DNA of 64,000 nt from Choristoneura fumiferana (lineage: Eukaryota > Arthropoda > Insecta > Lepidoptera > Tortricidae), in the NCBI RefSeq assembly GCF_025370935.1, contig NC_133472.1, positions 16,282,979 to 16,346,978 on the forward strand, written 5' to 3'. Shown one piece after another: positions 13,556 to 25,630 of the stretch (its first letter is position 1; each line of letters starts with the position of its first letter). The position numbers and the translations under genes are program-made. Under the pieces are notes generated by a model that had not been told where the DNA came from, did no database searches, and saw nothing but the letters and a program-made list of their open reading frames with translations.

Positions 13556-13790
13556 ATGTTATAGATGCGAAAGTTTGTAAGTCTGTTTGTTTGATTCTTT
13601 ATTTTTTGTTTCTTTGTTACTTCATCACGTCTAAACCACTGAACTGATTTAGATGAAATTCGGTATACAGATAGTTTGAGTCCCGGAGAAGGACATAGGA
13701 TAGTTTTTATGCCGGAAAATCGCGTAGTTCCCGCGGGATAGCGATAAACGAATTCTGCGCGGACGGAGTCGCCTCGCGAGTAACGGCTAG
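13556..13790 (+). mobile_element. Helitron-like fragment ending CTAG
   Basis: Starts near atgcgaaagtttgtaag and contains gatttagatgaaattcggtat and ttcccgcgggatagcgataaa. It ends ggctag followed by T, after a short GC hairpin (gcgcggacggagtcgc). Confidence 0.65.
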
Positions 13791-14482
13791 TGCAAAATAA
13801 AGTTTTTCTTTTAATTAAATTATAACGGAATCGTATACAAGTATATATAATTTTTATACAATGTGAAGGAACTTTCAACACTCAAAGATCAAAAGCCTGT
13901 TGTGTTTGTGCAGAAGCCTCAAAAGTTTCAAGCCGTGTTGTTATTGAATCCGTTATTAGATTTATATTATATAATCGCACGTTAAATACCTACTGTTCTT
14001 TTCATTCATAAGAATGCTGAGTATAAGAAAAGGTACGTACGAAATAACGCAATGTACACATTTTTAAAAACAGTCTTGCGCACTCTATTATAGTATGTAC
14101 CTAAATAAAATACATACTCAATCTGCTTCCTTACACTTACTGTTTGGGTGAATTCTTAAAAAAACTCAAGGCGTCCGTGTACAATGGACAATCATACCGG
14201 TGCAAAGCAGGTGCTCCCCGCTCGTCTTCGTTTAGTAAAAGCCGAACTGAGTCAGAGGTTTAACAATCGTGTCAAAGTACGTGGTGCTTAACCAGCACGA
14301 AAACATAATGTACCAACTTGTCTGTCATTCGTTGCATTACGGCGGTATACTCCATATTGCTCTTCGTGGAGTGGATTCACAGATTACCCCCTAGATGAGC
14401 TACGTATCCCGATCGACATGGAAGCGGAAGTGTAACGACCACGAATGACCGGAGAAACTAGTATGTACTACTGAACTGTCTA

Positions 14483-14575
14483 TTTTTAGGGTTCCGTAGC
14501 CAAAATGGCAAAAACGGAACCCTTATAGTTTCGCCATGTCTGTCTGTCAGTCCGTCCGTCAATGTCTGATCCTTG
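14483..14575 (-). repeat. ACCGGCC family fragment
   Basis: tttttagggttccgtagcca then aaaacggaaccc, atagtttcgccatg and a tctgtctgtc tract: the 3' end of the family read on the - strand. Confidence 0.65.
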
Positions 14576-14820
14576 TCATACTGTAAACATTGAGGTTGTT
14601 TAGTACTGGATGCATTTAGTAGTGTCTAAATATTTACTTTACTACAGTCGTATAAATACCTATCTAATTGTTTCAAATAATTGTACCATTGAAAATAATG
14701 TTTTTGCATATTGTTAAACCTTTAGAGCGAGCTCCGAAAGAAGCAATTATACGGGACCAAAAAAGTAGATTCTAAGAAAACATTGCTCTATTCCTGTGCC
14801 ACTAGGTCCCAAAGTAAAAT

Positions 14821-15437
14821 AAAAACTGGCCAAGTGCGTGTCGTATACGCCCAGGATCGGGTTCCGTAGCCATTACGAAGAAATCAAATAATATTTTTCT
14901 AAGGATTTCGTAAATTGTGTACTGAATCTTCCAAGTTTAGGTATATACTATACATTGGGCTGCTGTTTACTCTTAAACTACTAATAATACTCAACCAATC
15001 TTAGCCGCTATAATTTTCCTTCTATATTTGATATATTTATACCATTCTGAATTTTTTCAAATTTTTCCACCCAACACTAGATTTTAGAGGGGGGGGGGAC
15101 GCTTAAAGTTGAATATTTCGCACAGATCACTGAATATAAAAATTGTCTTAGCAACCCCCTAATGGTTTTCAAAAGACCTATCCAACGATACCCCACAATA
15201 TTGGGTTAGTCGACAAAAAAATATCACCCCCCCATTTTATGTCTATGGGAGGTACTCTAAAAAAAAATATTTTACTTTTTCTATTGTACCACTTTGTCGG
15301 CGTGACTGATATGTATATTCATGTCAAATACAGCTTTCTAGTACTAACGGTCTCTGAGCTTACCCGCGGACAGACAGACAGACAGACATACATGGCGAAA
15401 ATATAAGGGTTCCTAGTTGAACTACGGAACCCTAAAA
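14821..15437 (+). repeat. ACCGGCC family, near full length
   Basis: Begins aaaaactggccaagtgcgtg and ends ctacggaaccctaaaaa. Middle blocks (tctaaggatttcgt, ccacccaacactag, ttttagagggggggggg, gacagacagacagac) line up with 45006-45590 and the reverse of 23655-24304. No TIRs or ORF; class unresolved. Confidence 0.7.
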
Positions 15438-15828
15438 ATGGTCTCTGCTCTGCCATCCATCTTAGGTCAGTGGTGGGGGGGTCAGTGCTTTGCGTGATGC
15501 CGATTACAGACTTACAGCGTGTGCTTGCTTCGAACATCATATTACTGGTTGGTACCATCAGCCAAATAAGTGATCTATCAATTTTTAAACAAGTTCCTAT
15601 AAAATTAATATGTCGCTAAAGTCGAACTTTCAAGTTGAGAGCGGCGTGGCGGGACAGGCGGCCGGCGCCCGAGGAGCAGGAGAGGCCAAGGTGGCCGAGA
15701 CGGTCCACTGGAGCCCCACAAGAAACACAATTGTGACTTTTTTTAATTAAAGTTTTAGTTTTAGTTATTTTAATTTAATAGTAGTTTTAGTCCTATGGAT
15801 ATTTTGTATTTTCTTAATAAATAATTTA

Positions 15829-15981
15829 TAATAATAGCAGCCTAAGGTATAAAATATACCTTAACTATGGAAGATTCCGTATAAAATACGAAATTCTTAG
15901 AAAAATGTTACTTAATTTTTTCGTAATGGCTACGGAACCCTATTTTGGGCGTGTCCGACACGCTCTTGTCCGGTTTTTTTT
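15829..15981 (-). repeat. ACCGGCC family 5' end fragment
   Basis: agcagcctaaggtataaaat, tacggaaccctattttgggc, cgtgtccgacacgctcttg and ccggtttttttt match the reverse complement of the 5' end. Confidence 0.65.
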
Positions 15982-17546
15982 AATAAGGTACGAGAGCAGT
16001 ATTTCCTCCCATATTAAAAATTGAAGCTGCGGTTAACATTGACGCCCTGTTTTCAGAATTCACATGCCTGAGAACTATTTTTGAGGTCCTTACAAATGCC
16101 AACAATGATTTTGTCAATTTGTAGAAAATACTTTGTCTTGTGCTTTTATTTGAATCCCGGAAATGAAATGCCTGTATCTGGCAACCCTAGTGGTAGACCA
16201 CATATTTGGCTTATGGAAATCATAATTTGATTGATTCGGGCGTTATTTTACGGAGGGCCATATCAATATGACCTAGCTAAGAGCTAAGCTAAGTATCTCA
16301 GCAGTTTTCGATTCCATGCGTAATGTCTACTCCGACTCCGTCTCCTTTCTATGATCACTCGTGGTATTTTCCAAACCCCTTTCCCTCCGTTCAACCAACT
16401 CGTGATTAATGGACCCCTCGCGTGGTCTAATTGTATCTATACAACTACATTTGTAGTAAGTTAGCCAGAGCCAGTCACCTGACGTTCCATTGTTTACATC
16501 TCACACTAGAAGAATTATTTATTTCTCGTATATATTTTTTTAATAAATAGTTTTATTCGTAAAAATGCATATGAGTGTGTTCCGTAAATTGTTAGGTATG
16601 TATCTACGTGGTATGTACCTATATTTGTAGATAAAATACGAAAAAAACAACATATTATGCAATAAATGGTTTGACTTGATTGATTCAAAATGGGAAGTAG
16701 CATTCCTTGCACATAATCGAGGGAGAAAAACAATATTGTAAACGTAAGGTACCTAATGTGTGGGTGGGACACGTTTGGATAAAATCTAAATAGAAGATGA
16801 ATATTTGAGAAAGTGATATATATGCTCGTATTACTAATACATTTTAAACAAGTCACCAGGTTAGACCCTGTCGCAGTTAGCATTTCCCGCACTTTTCAAA
16901 AAAAATCTTGAAAAGGTTAACAAAGGCACCCTGCGACAGGGTTCCACCGAGTGCCACATACGAACTTGTCAAGGTATAGCATAATAGTAACTTGCATTTA
17001 TAGACAACAAATAGGTTCTTTGCGCATATACTACCCACACGAAATAAGGCGAAAATATTAGGTATGGAAAGGTCTCCTGTTTACAGGAGATCTAATGTTT
17101 TTGGCCGACGTCTATTGTTCTACTGACAAAATATTCCACGATAATAGTAGCGAAAAAGGTTTTTAAGTGTTTGTTTGTTTATACTCTTTATTGTACAAAA
17201 AGGAAAAACAAAAAGGTTACACAAAAGTGTCAAGTACAAGTAGTGTGTGTTTAATTTAAGGTACAATGTATTTGCATTTCTTTTTTTTTTTTTAAAGATT
17301 TTATTTAAGGTGTTATAAACCCAATAATATTCTTTTTTTCTCAATCTTCTATTCTTGTAGTTAGGTACTTGATATTTCCTAGCATTTTCAAGTCAACCTG
17401 GCAACACTGAGTGAGAATTATGAGTGCACCCCTCGACCTTTGGCATTACAGTAGGGATTAGTATCCTGTGTGACCACTACCCTATGTAAAGCTATTTAAC
17501 TACTTAATGTTGCACACGACCGACCATGAATGTCAAAGTCAGTGCC
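15982..17546. other. Intergenic DNA with a small hairpin
   Basis: A 12-bp inverted pair (accctgtcgcag / ctgcgacagggt) flanks about 50 bp at 16864-16932. At 17165-17350 the - strand ends tgtacaataaagagtataaac, like the LINE tail at 22470. No gene seen. Confidence 0.45.
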
Positions 17547-17550
17547 CTTA

Positions 17551-17723
17551 GTGTAAGTTTTCGGTTACAAAATGCGTCTCGATCGCGTTCGCGTTAAAAT
17601 CTCAATTTGTATTGAAACACGAACATCGCCTCTAGTGGAACGTTTGCGATGTTCGTGTTTCCATATAAATTGTGATTTTAACGCGAACGCGATCGAGACG
17701 TATTTTGTAACCGAAGACTTACA
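17551..17723. mobile_element. Foldback MITE with about 80-bp arms, TTA target duplication
   Basis: tctcgatcgcgttcgcgtta and neighbours on the left recur inverted on the right (taacgcgaacgcgatcgaga); arms run from gtgtaagt to cgaacatcgc with a 16-nt loop. TTA flanks both ends (17548-17550, 17724-17726). Confidence 0.8.
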
Positions 17724-17868
17724 TTAAAGGGCAACACACACAGAAAGCGTGCGCGGGTCGGGTCGTGTCCGCCGCGTGAGCCGCGCGGTTCGTTGTATTC
17801 ACACAGAGAGCGGGTCGGATCCGCGACGGGCCCGCAGCGGCTATCATTGTTGCCAGTTTAGTGACTTA

Positions 17869-18556
17869 CAGCCTTATTCATAAAAAGTTAGAGCCTCCTT
17901 GAAGGCTCCTTGAAGGCCCGATACTAAAAAACATGATTCATAAACGTCTGTTAGCGCTAATCAGTCGATCAAGGCTCTGCTAAAGTTAGAGGACTGTAGA
18001 CCCTCCTTTATCTCTCTGCTAAGTCACAAAATGGCCGCCACAAGTTTGAACAGCTGACTTTGACTAGAGCAAAAAACCATAGGTACCGAAGATATTTTTA
18101 TAGTGAAGGCAGGGCTACGCAGATTAAAAAAAAAACAGGAAAATTTATTTTCAGGAATTTGTATTTAAAAATCCTCTAAATTAGCAACAATAAATTAACA
18201 ATAAATATGAAAAAAAATAAGGATGATTAACATAATTATGGCTTTTTGCACAACATAAACATGCGGATCGGAAATGGCGGGAAAACAAACATCTCGCTTT
18301 TTATTTTTTTCCTGCTAATCTGCTGTCACTGCTATCAATTTTTTTTTTAATTATCGATTAGGCCATTTTTTGTCTTTGATTTGTCAAGGTGGCCAACATA
18401 ACGCGTCTAATCCGTCTATCAGCAGCTCAACAACTAGCAGACTGCTAGCAAGCGTTTATGAATCATACTTCTTGACAACCGTCTAACAAGCTTAATCAGT
18501 CTGCTAAGTAACAGACCGATCAAACCTCAATTAAGGATTTTTTATGAATAAGGCTG
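17869..18556. mobile_element. PIF/Harbinger-like MITE nested in the TTAA element
   Basis: cagccttattcataaaaa at the left is inverted at the right (ttttttatgaataaggctg), and TTA flanks both ends (17866-17868, 18557-18559). Subterminal blocks gattcataaacg / cgtttatgaatca also pair. The 3-bp TWA-type duplication is the reason for the superfamily guess. Confidence 0.75.
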
Positions 18557-18870
18557 TTAGTCCCTAGAAGTGACGACTTTTGCTTAAATCTTACCGACCG
18601 CAAAAAAGTTTTGACGAATAAAATGGTTTATCTGGCGACTTGGAGTACAAATTAAAACAGTTCTAGAACCAATAATAGATACGACATTTTTGACAACTCG
18701 ACACAGAATTATACAGTGCCACGAGATATTTTTTTTTTATCGACAGGAATAAGCTTATACTAGTCAATGGAAAAAATAACAGATTTTTCTGTAGTACCAA
18801 TTAATAAAAAAAATAAAATACTTAAATTTTATTCTCGCCAAAATGAACTAGTTACTGCGCATGAATACGA

Positions 18871-19275
18871 TTTTTAGAGTTCCGTAGCCAAAATGGCAAA
18901 AACGGAGCCCTTATAGTTACGCCATGTCTGTCTGTCTGTCTGTCCGTCCGCGGCTTTGCTCAGGGACTATCAATGCTAGAAAGCTGTAATTTTGCACGGA
19001 TATATATGAAAACTATCCCGACAAATTGTAAAATGAAAAATAAAAATAAAAATGTTATTTTGTCCCATACACGTAAAGTAGGGGTTTTTTTTTCATCCAA
19101 CCCTATATTGTGGGGTTTTTTAAATTAAAACCATTAGGGAGTTACTGAGACGATTTTTTGATTCAGTGATTTGTTTGCGAAATATTCAACTTTAAAGTAC
19201 AAATTTTCATTAAAATCGATTTTTAGGGGTTTTTAACTTAAGCTTTAGGGATAAATATTTTTGAGAGTTGGTAAC
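18871..19275 (-). repeat. ACCGGCC family, 3' part
   Basis: tttttagagttccgtagcca, gccatgtctgtctgtctg, agctgtaattttgcacggat and the poly-T/accattaggga blocks match 23655-24010. Confidence 0.65.
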
Positions 19276-19842
19276 TGCGCTCGGCCCGCGAGCTGTTTGT
19301 GACGACGGGCGACGGGCGCGGGCCCGCGCACGACCCGACCCGCGCCCGCGTTCTGCGTGAAGGCGTCCATATACCGCCATGCAATACGCCCGTCGCGGGC
19401 CCGCGCACGACCCGCGCCCGCTCTCTGTGTGTGTTGGCCTTAAGGGTACAATATAATATAGGTAGGAATAGCCTACGGCATAAGCTTACAACTTTCTTTG
19501 TAGTGCTAGCGGTAGGTCATACACCCCGAAATTCAGCAAAAAGCTGCACATGGTGTTAAAAGCATGACAATCGGAACTATTGATCTTTAGGCGATACGAA
19601 TCAATTTGACCCCTAGCACGAAAAAAAAACAAAAAAGGAGAGGAGTTCTGACGTCATCTTTTTTTATTGTATGGGAAAAATATTTTTTTATTCTGAAACC
19701 TATCGTGAGTGAATGAAAGGGCTTACTAAGCCGATTCTATAAATATATCACATCGTTATATTTCAGTCACTTGTTTTAAATTAAAATAAAAATAATTATT
19801 GAAAACATACCAAGTTTGGGCTCCTCCATATATGATACGGTT

Positions 19843-20262
19843 GAATTGAATCATTATTTGTAAAACATACTTAAAATTATATGAAATAGCCACATATCCA
19901 ACGCCAAGAAAGCAATTTTGAAAATATTTACATTTAGTACCTATTTTTTTATGATTTTTTGATATTACAAAATGTGATAAAATCGCAATTAGTTAAAACA
20001 GGTATAAAAAGTTATTTGCTCATTTATTAGCAATTATTATTATTGGTTTGCTTTTGATTCAAATGTTTGTCGTGAGCATGTACCCCGCCCCGCCTCCACT
20101 CCCCTGCCTGCTTTCCCTTTCTTGCTCGCTCGGCGGCAGGCGGCGCACTCAGTCACTCACGCGCTAAATGTAAATATTTTCAAAATTGCTTTCTTGGGGT
20201 TGGATATGAAGCTATTACATATCATTTTACGTATATTTTATAAATAATGATTCAACTGTTAG
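19843..20262. repeat. Long inverted repeat, about 100-bp arms
   Basis: gttgaattgaatcattattt ... tgaaaatatttacattta (to about 19938) is inverted at 20166-20262. The spacer carries a GC-rich cccgccccgcctccactccc patch. Probably a foldback MITE; no clear target duplication seen. Confidence 0.7.
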
Positions 20263-20561
20263 CATTGGAAGGAAAATAATTCACAATGTATAAAAGTATT
20301 TGTCATAGAAAAAGTCTGAGGGATTAGAAAATGAAAATATTCCTCTAAGTAACGTCACCGACACCGTTATCAATATGACTGTTAGGTATCGTAGTTATAG
20401 TAAGTGTAAAGAATGTTGCAATATAAAACGTAGAAGTGCTGTGCTGCCCTCGCGTCAGGTTTTTTTTTATATATTCCTGGTCAGCCTTATACGTACAGTA
20501 CCTACAGCACAACTGAATATCGATATCCGAAGTACCTATCTACCAATGTACCAATTAGGTA

Positions 20562-20700
20562 CAGTCAAGTGTAAAAATATGAACTTATACAAAGTTTAAA
20601 AAATAAGTACCACAGACTTACCTATTCCGACGCAATAAGGCCAACACATAGTAACATATTTTTGAGTGGTTTGATATATACTTATTTTTGCACTTGACTG
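20562..20700. mobile_element. Tc1/mariner-like MITE (TACAGTCAAG type)
   Basis: TA target bases at both ends. cagtcaagtgtaaaaata and tatttttgcacttgactg form 18-bp inverted ends with one mismatch. Confidence 0.7.
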
Positions 20701-20702
20701 TA

Positions 20703-22469
20703 CCAACAGCGGTAGCACCGTGATACTTAACCTACGTCCCTAAGTACTTTTACTTATTTCTACCGCCTTTTGTAAGTGACTACCGTGTGTGTCAATTATT
20801 AAAATGATAATGCCAAATACTCACAAAGTTGGTTAGGAATTAAAAACATATTAAAAAAAGTACCTAGTTAGGAACTTACAACAAAGCAGTTAAAGCTAAA
20901 AAAATCTTAATTAAACAATTCACTTAAATAACACCAACGTTCTTCCTTGCGAATTAAAGTTCATTTCATATAAAATAACATAATAAGTTCAAGTAAAAAA
21001 TTACATTCGCTTTGACGTATTTCTTAGATTTAGTAGGGCCATAGGTACGAGGACATAACGCGCAAAGCAAGTAGCATCCTACTGTAGACTACTAAGATAC
21101 AAAATTAGTCCGTTCTTATACGACCTCCTATCCAATCCAACACAACAATACCAAATTTATTGTTATTCAAAAATGCGGTATCAAACTTTCCTTTTATTGT
21201 TTACACGAAGTGAACGTCTATGCACTATTTACCTTACACTTACACCCTAAAATATAGATTTTAAATATCCACTCACCGTTATTTAAAAGGTGCAGCAGAT
21301 TCGAAACCCGCTGGAGCTGCTTTTCACAAAACTTATTAATTATGCTCTCGACACAAGCAAACTATAAACGAATATAAAAGAGTAGAGCCAGAAATGGCAG
21401 TTATTACTTAAAATGAGTCTTCGTCCAGGGGCATGAACCGAGTAGTCAGTACAGAACGTAAAGTTTTTGACGTGTGAACTGGTGCACGGCGGATATAAGC
21501 GAACCGCCAGACGTCAGTCTCTGCCCGCGCCGACAGAGGACTGTGGCGGTCGTATCGTATCTCTAGATACTCGCTCGCCGTCGCCGCGATCCTCGCGAGC
21601 TTTCGGAGTCGCGGCAGCCGTCCTGCTCGCGCAACCGGTAACATGCCCGTCTTGAAAAAACAAGAGAAGCCTCACATTTCGGAGAAACACGAACCAAACC
21701 AAACAGCACCTTAAACCTAAGACAGGTACGCGGCAACTTCGCTTACGTTGCGCATTGACATCCTTAAAGTTAAGGATAGATAGAGGCACGTTTGGTCGCG
21801 GACCGCGGCATAGGTACCTAACCTACTATGGCCACGCACTCCTCGGACTAGTTATCCTACCACAGAGTTGACAGTTCCCCTCTCCCTGGTGTATTTAATC
21901 CACTGCTTGATTAATCGACGTTCTGTGGTAGGTACTTATAGGTTATATCTCTGTATGTTGAATAACAGGAGTTATTAAAATTTCAATGCGCAAAACGTAG
22001 TGGCCATGCTCAGAGCAAAGACAGCTTTAGCACTGACATGATAATGAGCCAATCAAACAACGGGTTCATTTTTAGCGGTCGACCTGTAATCACTTGACCA
22101 TCATTTCCGAGTATTCAATTCAATTAGACGTTGTTTTCTCGTTTTATCTCTGTTTAAAATACCTAAGGTCAATATTTACGATTACAAAGTCAAGAAACCA
22201 CGGGTGGCTGACTGTTGACATAGGTCTCGCTATTGTGAAGCTAAACAAACGTGTATATCTACGGCGCGCTACCGTGTGCATGGGATATGGCATGGGGCTC
22301 GTATGGGGCCGCTCCGCTTCCTGTTTCAATTCGTTTAAGGGAAGAGTATGCAAATGATCCTCTCGCTATAAATAAACACATTATCAAAATTAAATTAAGA
22401 CTTGAGGTCTTGATTCATTCAGCATAATTAACGAGATGTAAGGTAATTTCCAGTGGTTTTCGAATTGTA
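20703..22469. other. Intergenic DNA; GC-rich island at 21480-21660
   Basis: The island lacks repeat signatures. It carries TATAAG (21494-21499), an arthropod initiator-like TCAGT (21514-21518) and a donor-like ccg-gtaaca near 21636. It could be a promoter with a non-coding first exon on the + strand, but TATA-to-initiator spacing (about 22 nt) is short. No coding exon is linked to it. Confidence 0.3.
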
Positions 22470-22950
22470 TGTATGTATGTAAACTCTTTATTGTACAAAA
22501 GAAAATAAACAAAACACAATTGACAAACTTTGATATACTTGTACAAAGGCAGACTTATCCCTTTAAAGGATCTCTACCAGTCAACCTTTAAGTAGATGAG
22601 AGGAGTAACCAGTTGGGGTCCTACAAAGAGTGAGTTTAAGAGTAAATAATTGTGGAATCTACTATACAGTCTTTTAAACAATATAATACATAAACTACAA
22701 TGTAAATAAATCAACAAACTACGAAAATATATGTGTGTGTGTATGTATATAACCATAATACATATTATACATGCGAATATAAAACAAAGGAAATGTCCTC
22801 AAATTTATTTAAGGAGAACACGGAGAAGGTGTAAGCCACATCCTTCTCAAGCCCTCCCTGAAAGATCCTACAGTGGGAGATTGCCTGATAGAGGTCGGTA
22901 ACCGATTCCACAGCCTGGCAGCTTGCACTGTAAAAGATAGAGTATGTTTT
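22470..22950 (-). pseudogene. 5'-truncated non-LTR retrotransposon 3' end
   Basis: On the - strand, 22950 to about 22810 reads SFTVQAARLWNRLPTSIRQS then SFREGLRRM. The A..LWN.LP..IR......F...L pattern is the usual C-terminus of CR1/Jockey-type ORF2. An AT-rich 3' UTR follows, ending ttgtacaataaagagtttac and (atac)n at about 22472. Confidence 0.7.
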
Positions 22951-23654
22951 GGAGGAGGTAGAAGGACTTGTTCGAGGAATTGTTTCTAAATTTCCAAACT
23001 GTTGCCCAAAAACGGTCGTTTATGTTATACCTACTTTAACTTGCGAGCAGATAACTAACAACCTTTGTTATTTCGTATCAGCCCGGACGAGACGCAAAAT
23101 AGCCTTGAACTTTAGTTATTTATATGACTGCTCAAAGAAAGAAGTATAAGAAAAATATACCATAAGAAATTGAATTCCTGTCTAGTTCAGCACAAGCAAG
23201 ATGTTGGAAGTTAGACAGTTAATTTAAACTCTTTTTTAACTACCTAGTCCACATTGTCACTTGGTTTCCTGTTATTTTTTTATTTATTTATTTTTCTTTT
23301 CCCGCGTTATATTTATGGCAACAATTTGCGTTGTTTTGCCGATGCCGGAGTTACTCAAACTCAGGCCACCAAGACTCAGGTCTTTCTTTACCTAGTTTGG
23401 GGGTCAGAATATTTGACCATTCCCGCGACTTCTCTGTACAAATTTTCCATACTCATTGATCATTGTATTTTGCTTCAAGTTGATTGTACAATAAATCATT
23501 TTTTTTTATTGTCGCCTCGAGGCATGATTGTGATCAAACGCAAGCCTATTTCTGTAATACAAAAATATTATAGGGAAGTCACCAAAAGTTGAACGATTAA
23601 GCGACTACCCCTCCTTTGAACCCTTTTTCGAAGTGTTGTAAGCCATATATGATA

Positions 23655-24304
23655 GTTTTTAGGGTTCCGGAGCCAAAAAATCAAAAACGGAACCCTTAGA
23701 GATTCGCTATGTCTGTCTGTCTGTCTGTCTGTCCGTCCGCGGCTTTGCTCAGGGACAATCAATGCTAGAAAGCTGTAATTTTGCACGGATATAAAAGTAA
23801 ACTATGCCGACAAAATGGTACAATTGAAAATTCAAAAATATTTTTTTTTAGGGTACCTCCCATAGACGTAAAGTGGGGGTGATTTTTTTTTCTCATCCAA
23901 CCCTATAGTGTGGGGTATCGTTGGATAGGTATTTGAAAACCATTAGGGGGTTGCTAAGACGATTTTTTGATTCAGTGATTTGTTTAACTTTAAAGTGTAA
24001 ATTTTCATAAAAATCGAGCGTCCCCCCCCCCCCTCTAAAATCTAAACCGGTGAGTGGAAAAATTTGAAAAAAATCAGGATGGTAGTAAGTATATCAAACT
24101 TTCAAGGAAAACTATAACGGCTAAGTTTGCTTGAGAACTATTAGTAGTTTATGAGTAAATAGCAGCCTAAGGCATTGAATACCTAAACTTGGAAGATTCC
24201 GTATAAAATACGAAATCCTTAGAAAAATATTACTTAATTTTTTCGTAATGGCTACGGAACCCTATTTTGGGCGTGTCCGACACGCTCTTGGCCGGTTTTT
24301 TTTA
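23655..24304 (-). repeat. ACCGGCC family, full-length copy
   Basis: Runs from tttttagggttccggagcca to cacgctcttggccggttttt, with all middle blocks including the C9 tract and tctgtctgtc array. Best complete reference copy in the window. Confidence 0.75.
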
Positions 24305-24789
24305 GAACGCTAAGCACATAGTCGACTTTGCATTTCACACCTTCAATCAAACCAAACCCTTACAAACGGATGTATACAAAAAAAATATGTTTGTAAAATA
24401 AGGCAAATTGCCCTAAAGTTGAACAATGTGTTCTATTTATGAACGAATTGACCCCAAAAGATGAACTAATATATTGATTGAGTAATAAGTAGTGGATAGG
24501 TGGTCAACTTTGCCCTTCGTTGAACATTGCCCACTAAACAAATATACACGATTAAACGTTTAGTTATGTGTATTTCTGAAATAAACGAAAAAAATAAAAA
24601 TAAATAAATATATTCCTAGTTTTTTTATATTGAAATAAATTAATGGATTTTACATGATAACAGAGAGAGATTATAATTACCTTGACACTTCTTTTGTAAC
24701 AGATATTTTTATTGTGGAAAGTAGTATTTTCCACATGATAAATGTTATAACTATATTATAGATAATGATTGGAATGTCATCCTGTACAA

Positions 24790-25244
24790 TCCTACTAGTA
24801 TTAAGTATATATAAATGCGAAAGTTTGTGAGTGGCTGGACGGATTTAGATGAAATTTGGTATGCAGATTAGCTGGACGTCTGGAATAACACACATTTTTT
24901 TATCCCGATATTCCAACGGGATAGGGATAAAATCTTGCAATAACAACCGCTGGGCTTAGAGTCATGAAATTTGGTAGGTATGTAAGTAGCTGGACGTCTG
25001 AGATAACACATAGGCACACATTTTTTTTATTCCAATATTCCCACGCGATAAGGATAAAATCTTAAAATTTCAACCGCTGGGTTTAGAGTCGTGAAATTTT
25101 GTACAGTTGTTCTTAACACAACCTTAATGAAGATCGCGATATAAATTTTGATATTTCCCAGGGGAATTTCGTAAAATCCTGGAATTTAAAATTTAACTAC
25201 CACATCAAATAGTATACGCGTGCGAAGCCGCGGGTAAACTCTAG
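24790..25244 (+). mobile_element. Helitron-like non-autonomous element
   Basis: Begins TC after an A and ends CTAG before a T, the A/T insertion pattern of Helitrons. A CG hairpin (acgcgtgcgaagccgcgggt) lies about 10 nt before the end. Body has atgcgaaagtttgtgagtgg and gatttagatgaaatttggta. No TIRs, no target duplication, no ORF. Confidence 0.6.
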
Positions 25245-25389
25245 TGGAATAAATAAAATCCAAATTTAACAAATCAGCCTTTATTGTTCCATTTTGTTTA
25301 GAGGATCCGACACAGGCCATCATTTTCGTGAATATGTGGCCGGCCACTATTTGCATCTTGCTTTATTTCGTACACAAAACCAAGATGCA

Positions 25390-25630
25390 AACAGTTGCAG
25401 AGAGTCATGAAATTCGGTATGTATGTATGTAGATAGCTGGATGTCTGAAATAACACATAGGCATATTATTCCAATATTCCCACGGGTTAGTTGGTCTTAA
25501 CACAACACCTCAATGCAGATTACGATATAAATTTTGGGATTTCCCACGGGAATTTTGTAAAATCCCGGAATCTCAATTGTGACTACCAGATCGAATAGTT
25601 TACGCGTGCGAAGCCGCGGGTAAACTCTAG
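25390..25630 (+). mobile_element. Helitron-like element, 3' part
   Basis: Shares atgaaattcggtatgtatgt, agctggatgtctgaaataac and the same 3' hairpin and CTAG-T end as 24790-25244. It lies 145 bp downstream in the same orientation. Confidence 0.6.

Larger units (their letters stand above)
17728..19439. mobile_element. piggyBac-type (TTAA) non-autonomous element, with nested insertions
   Basis: TTAA at 17724-17727 and 19440-19443. The termini agggcaacacacacag and its inverse ctgtgtgtgttggcc are followed on both sides by GC-rich cgcgggtcgggtcgtg-like subterminal DNA. Two other repeats lie inside, at 17869-18556 and 18871-19275. No transposase. Confidence 0.75.

Noticed and set aside
21408..21789. 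Overlapping ORFs on both strands in the GC island
   Set aside because: Three frames are open at once with no domain. GC content explains them.
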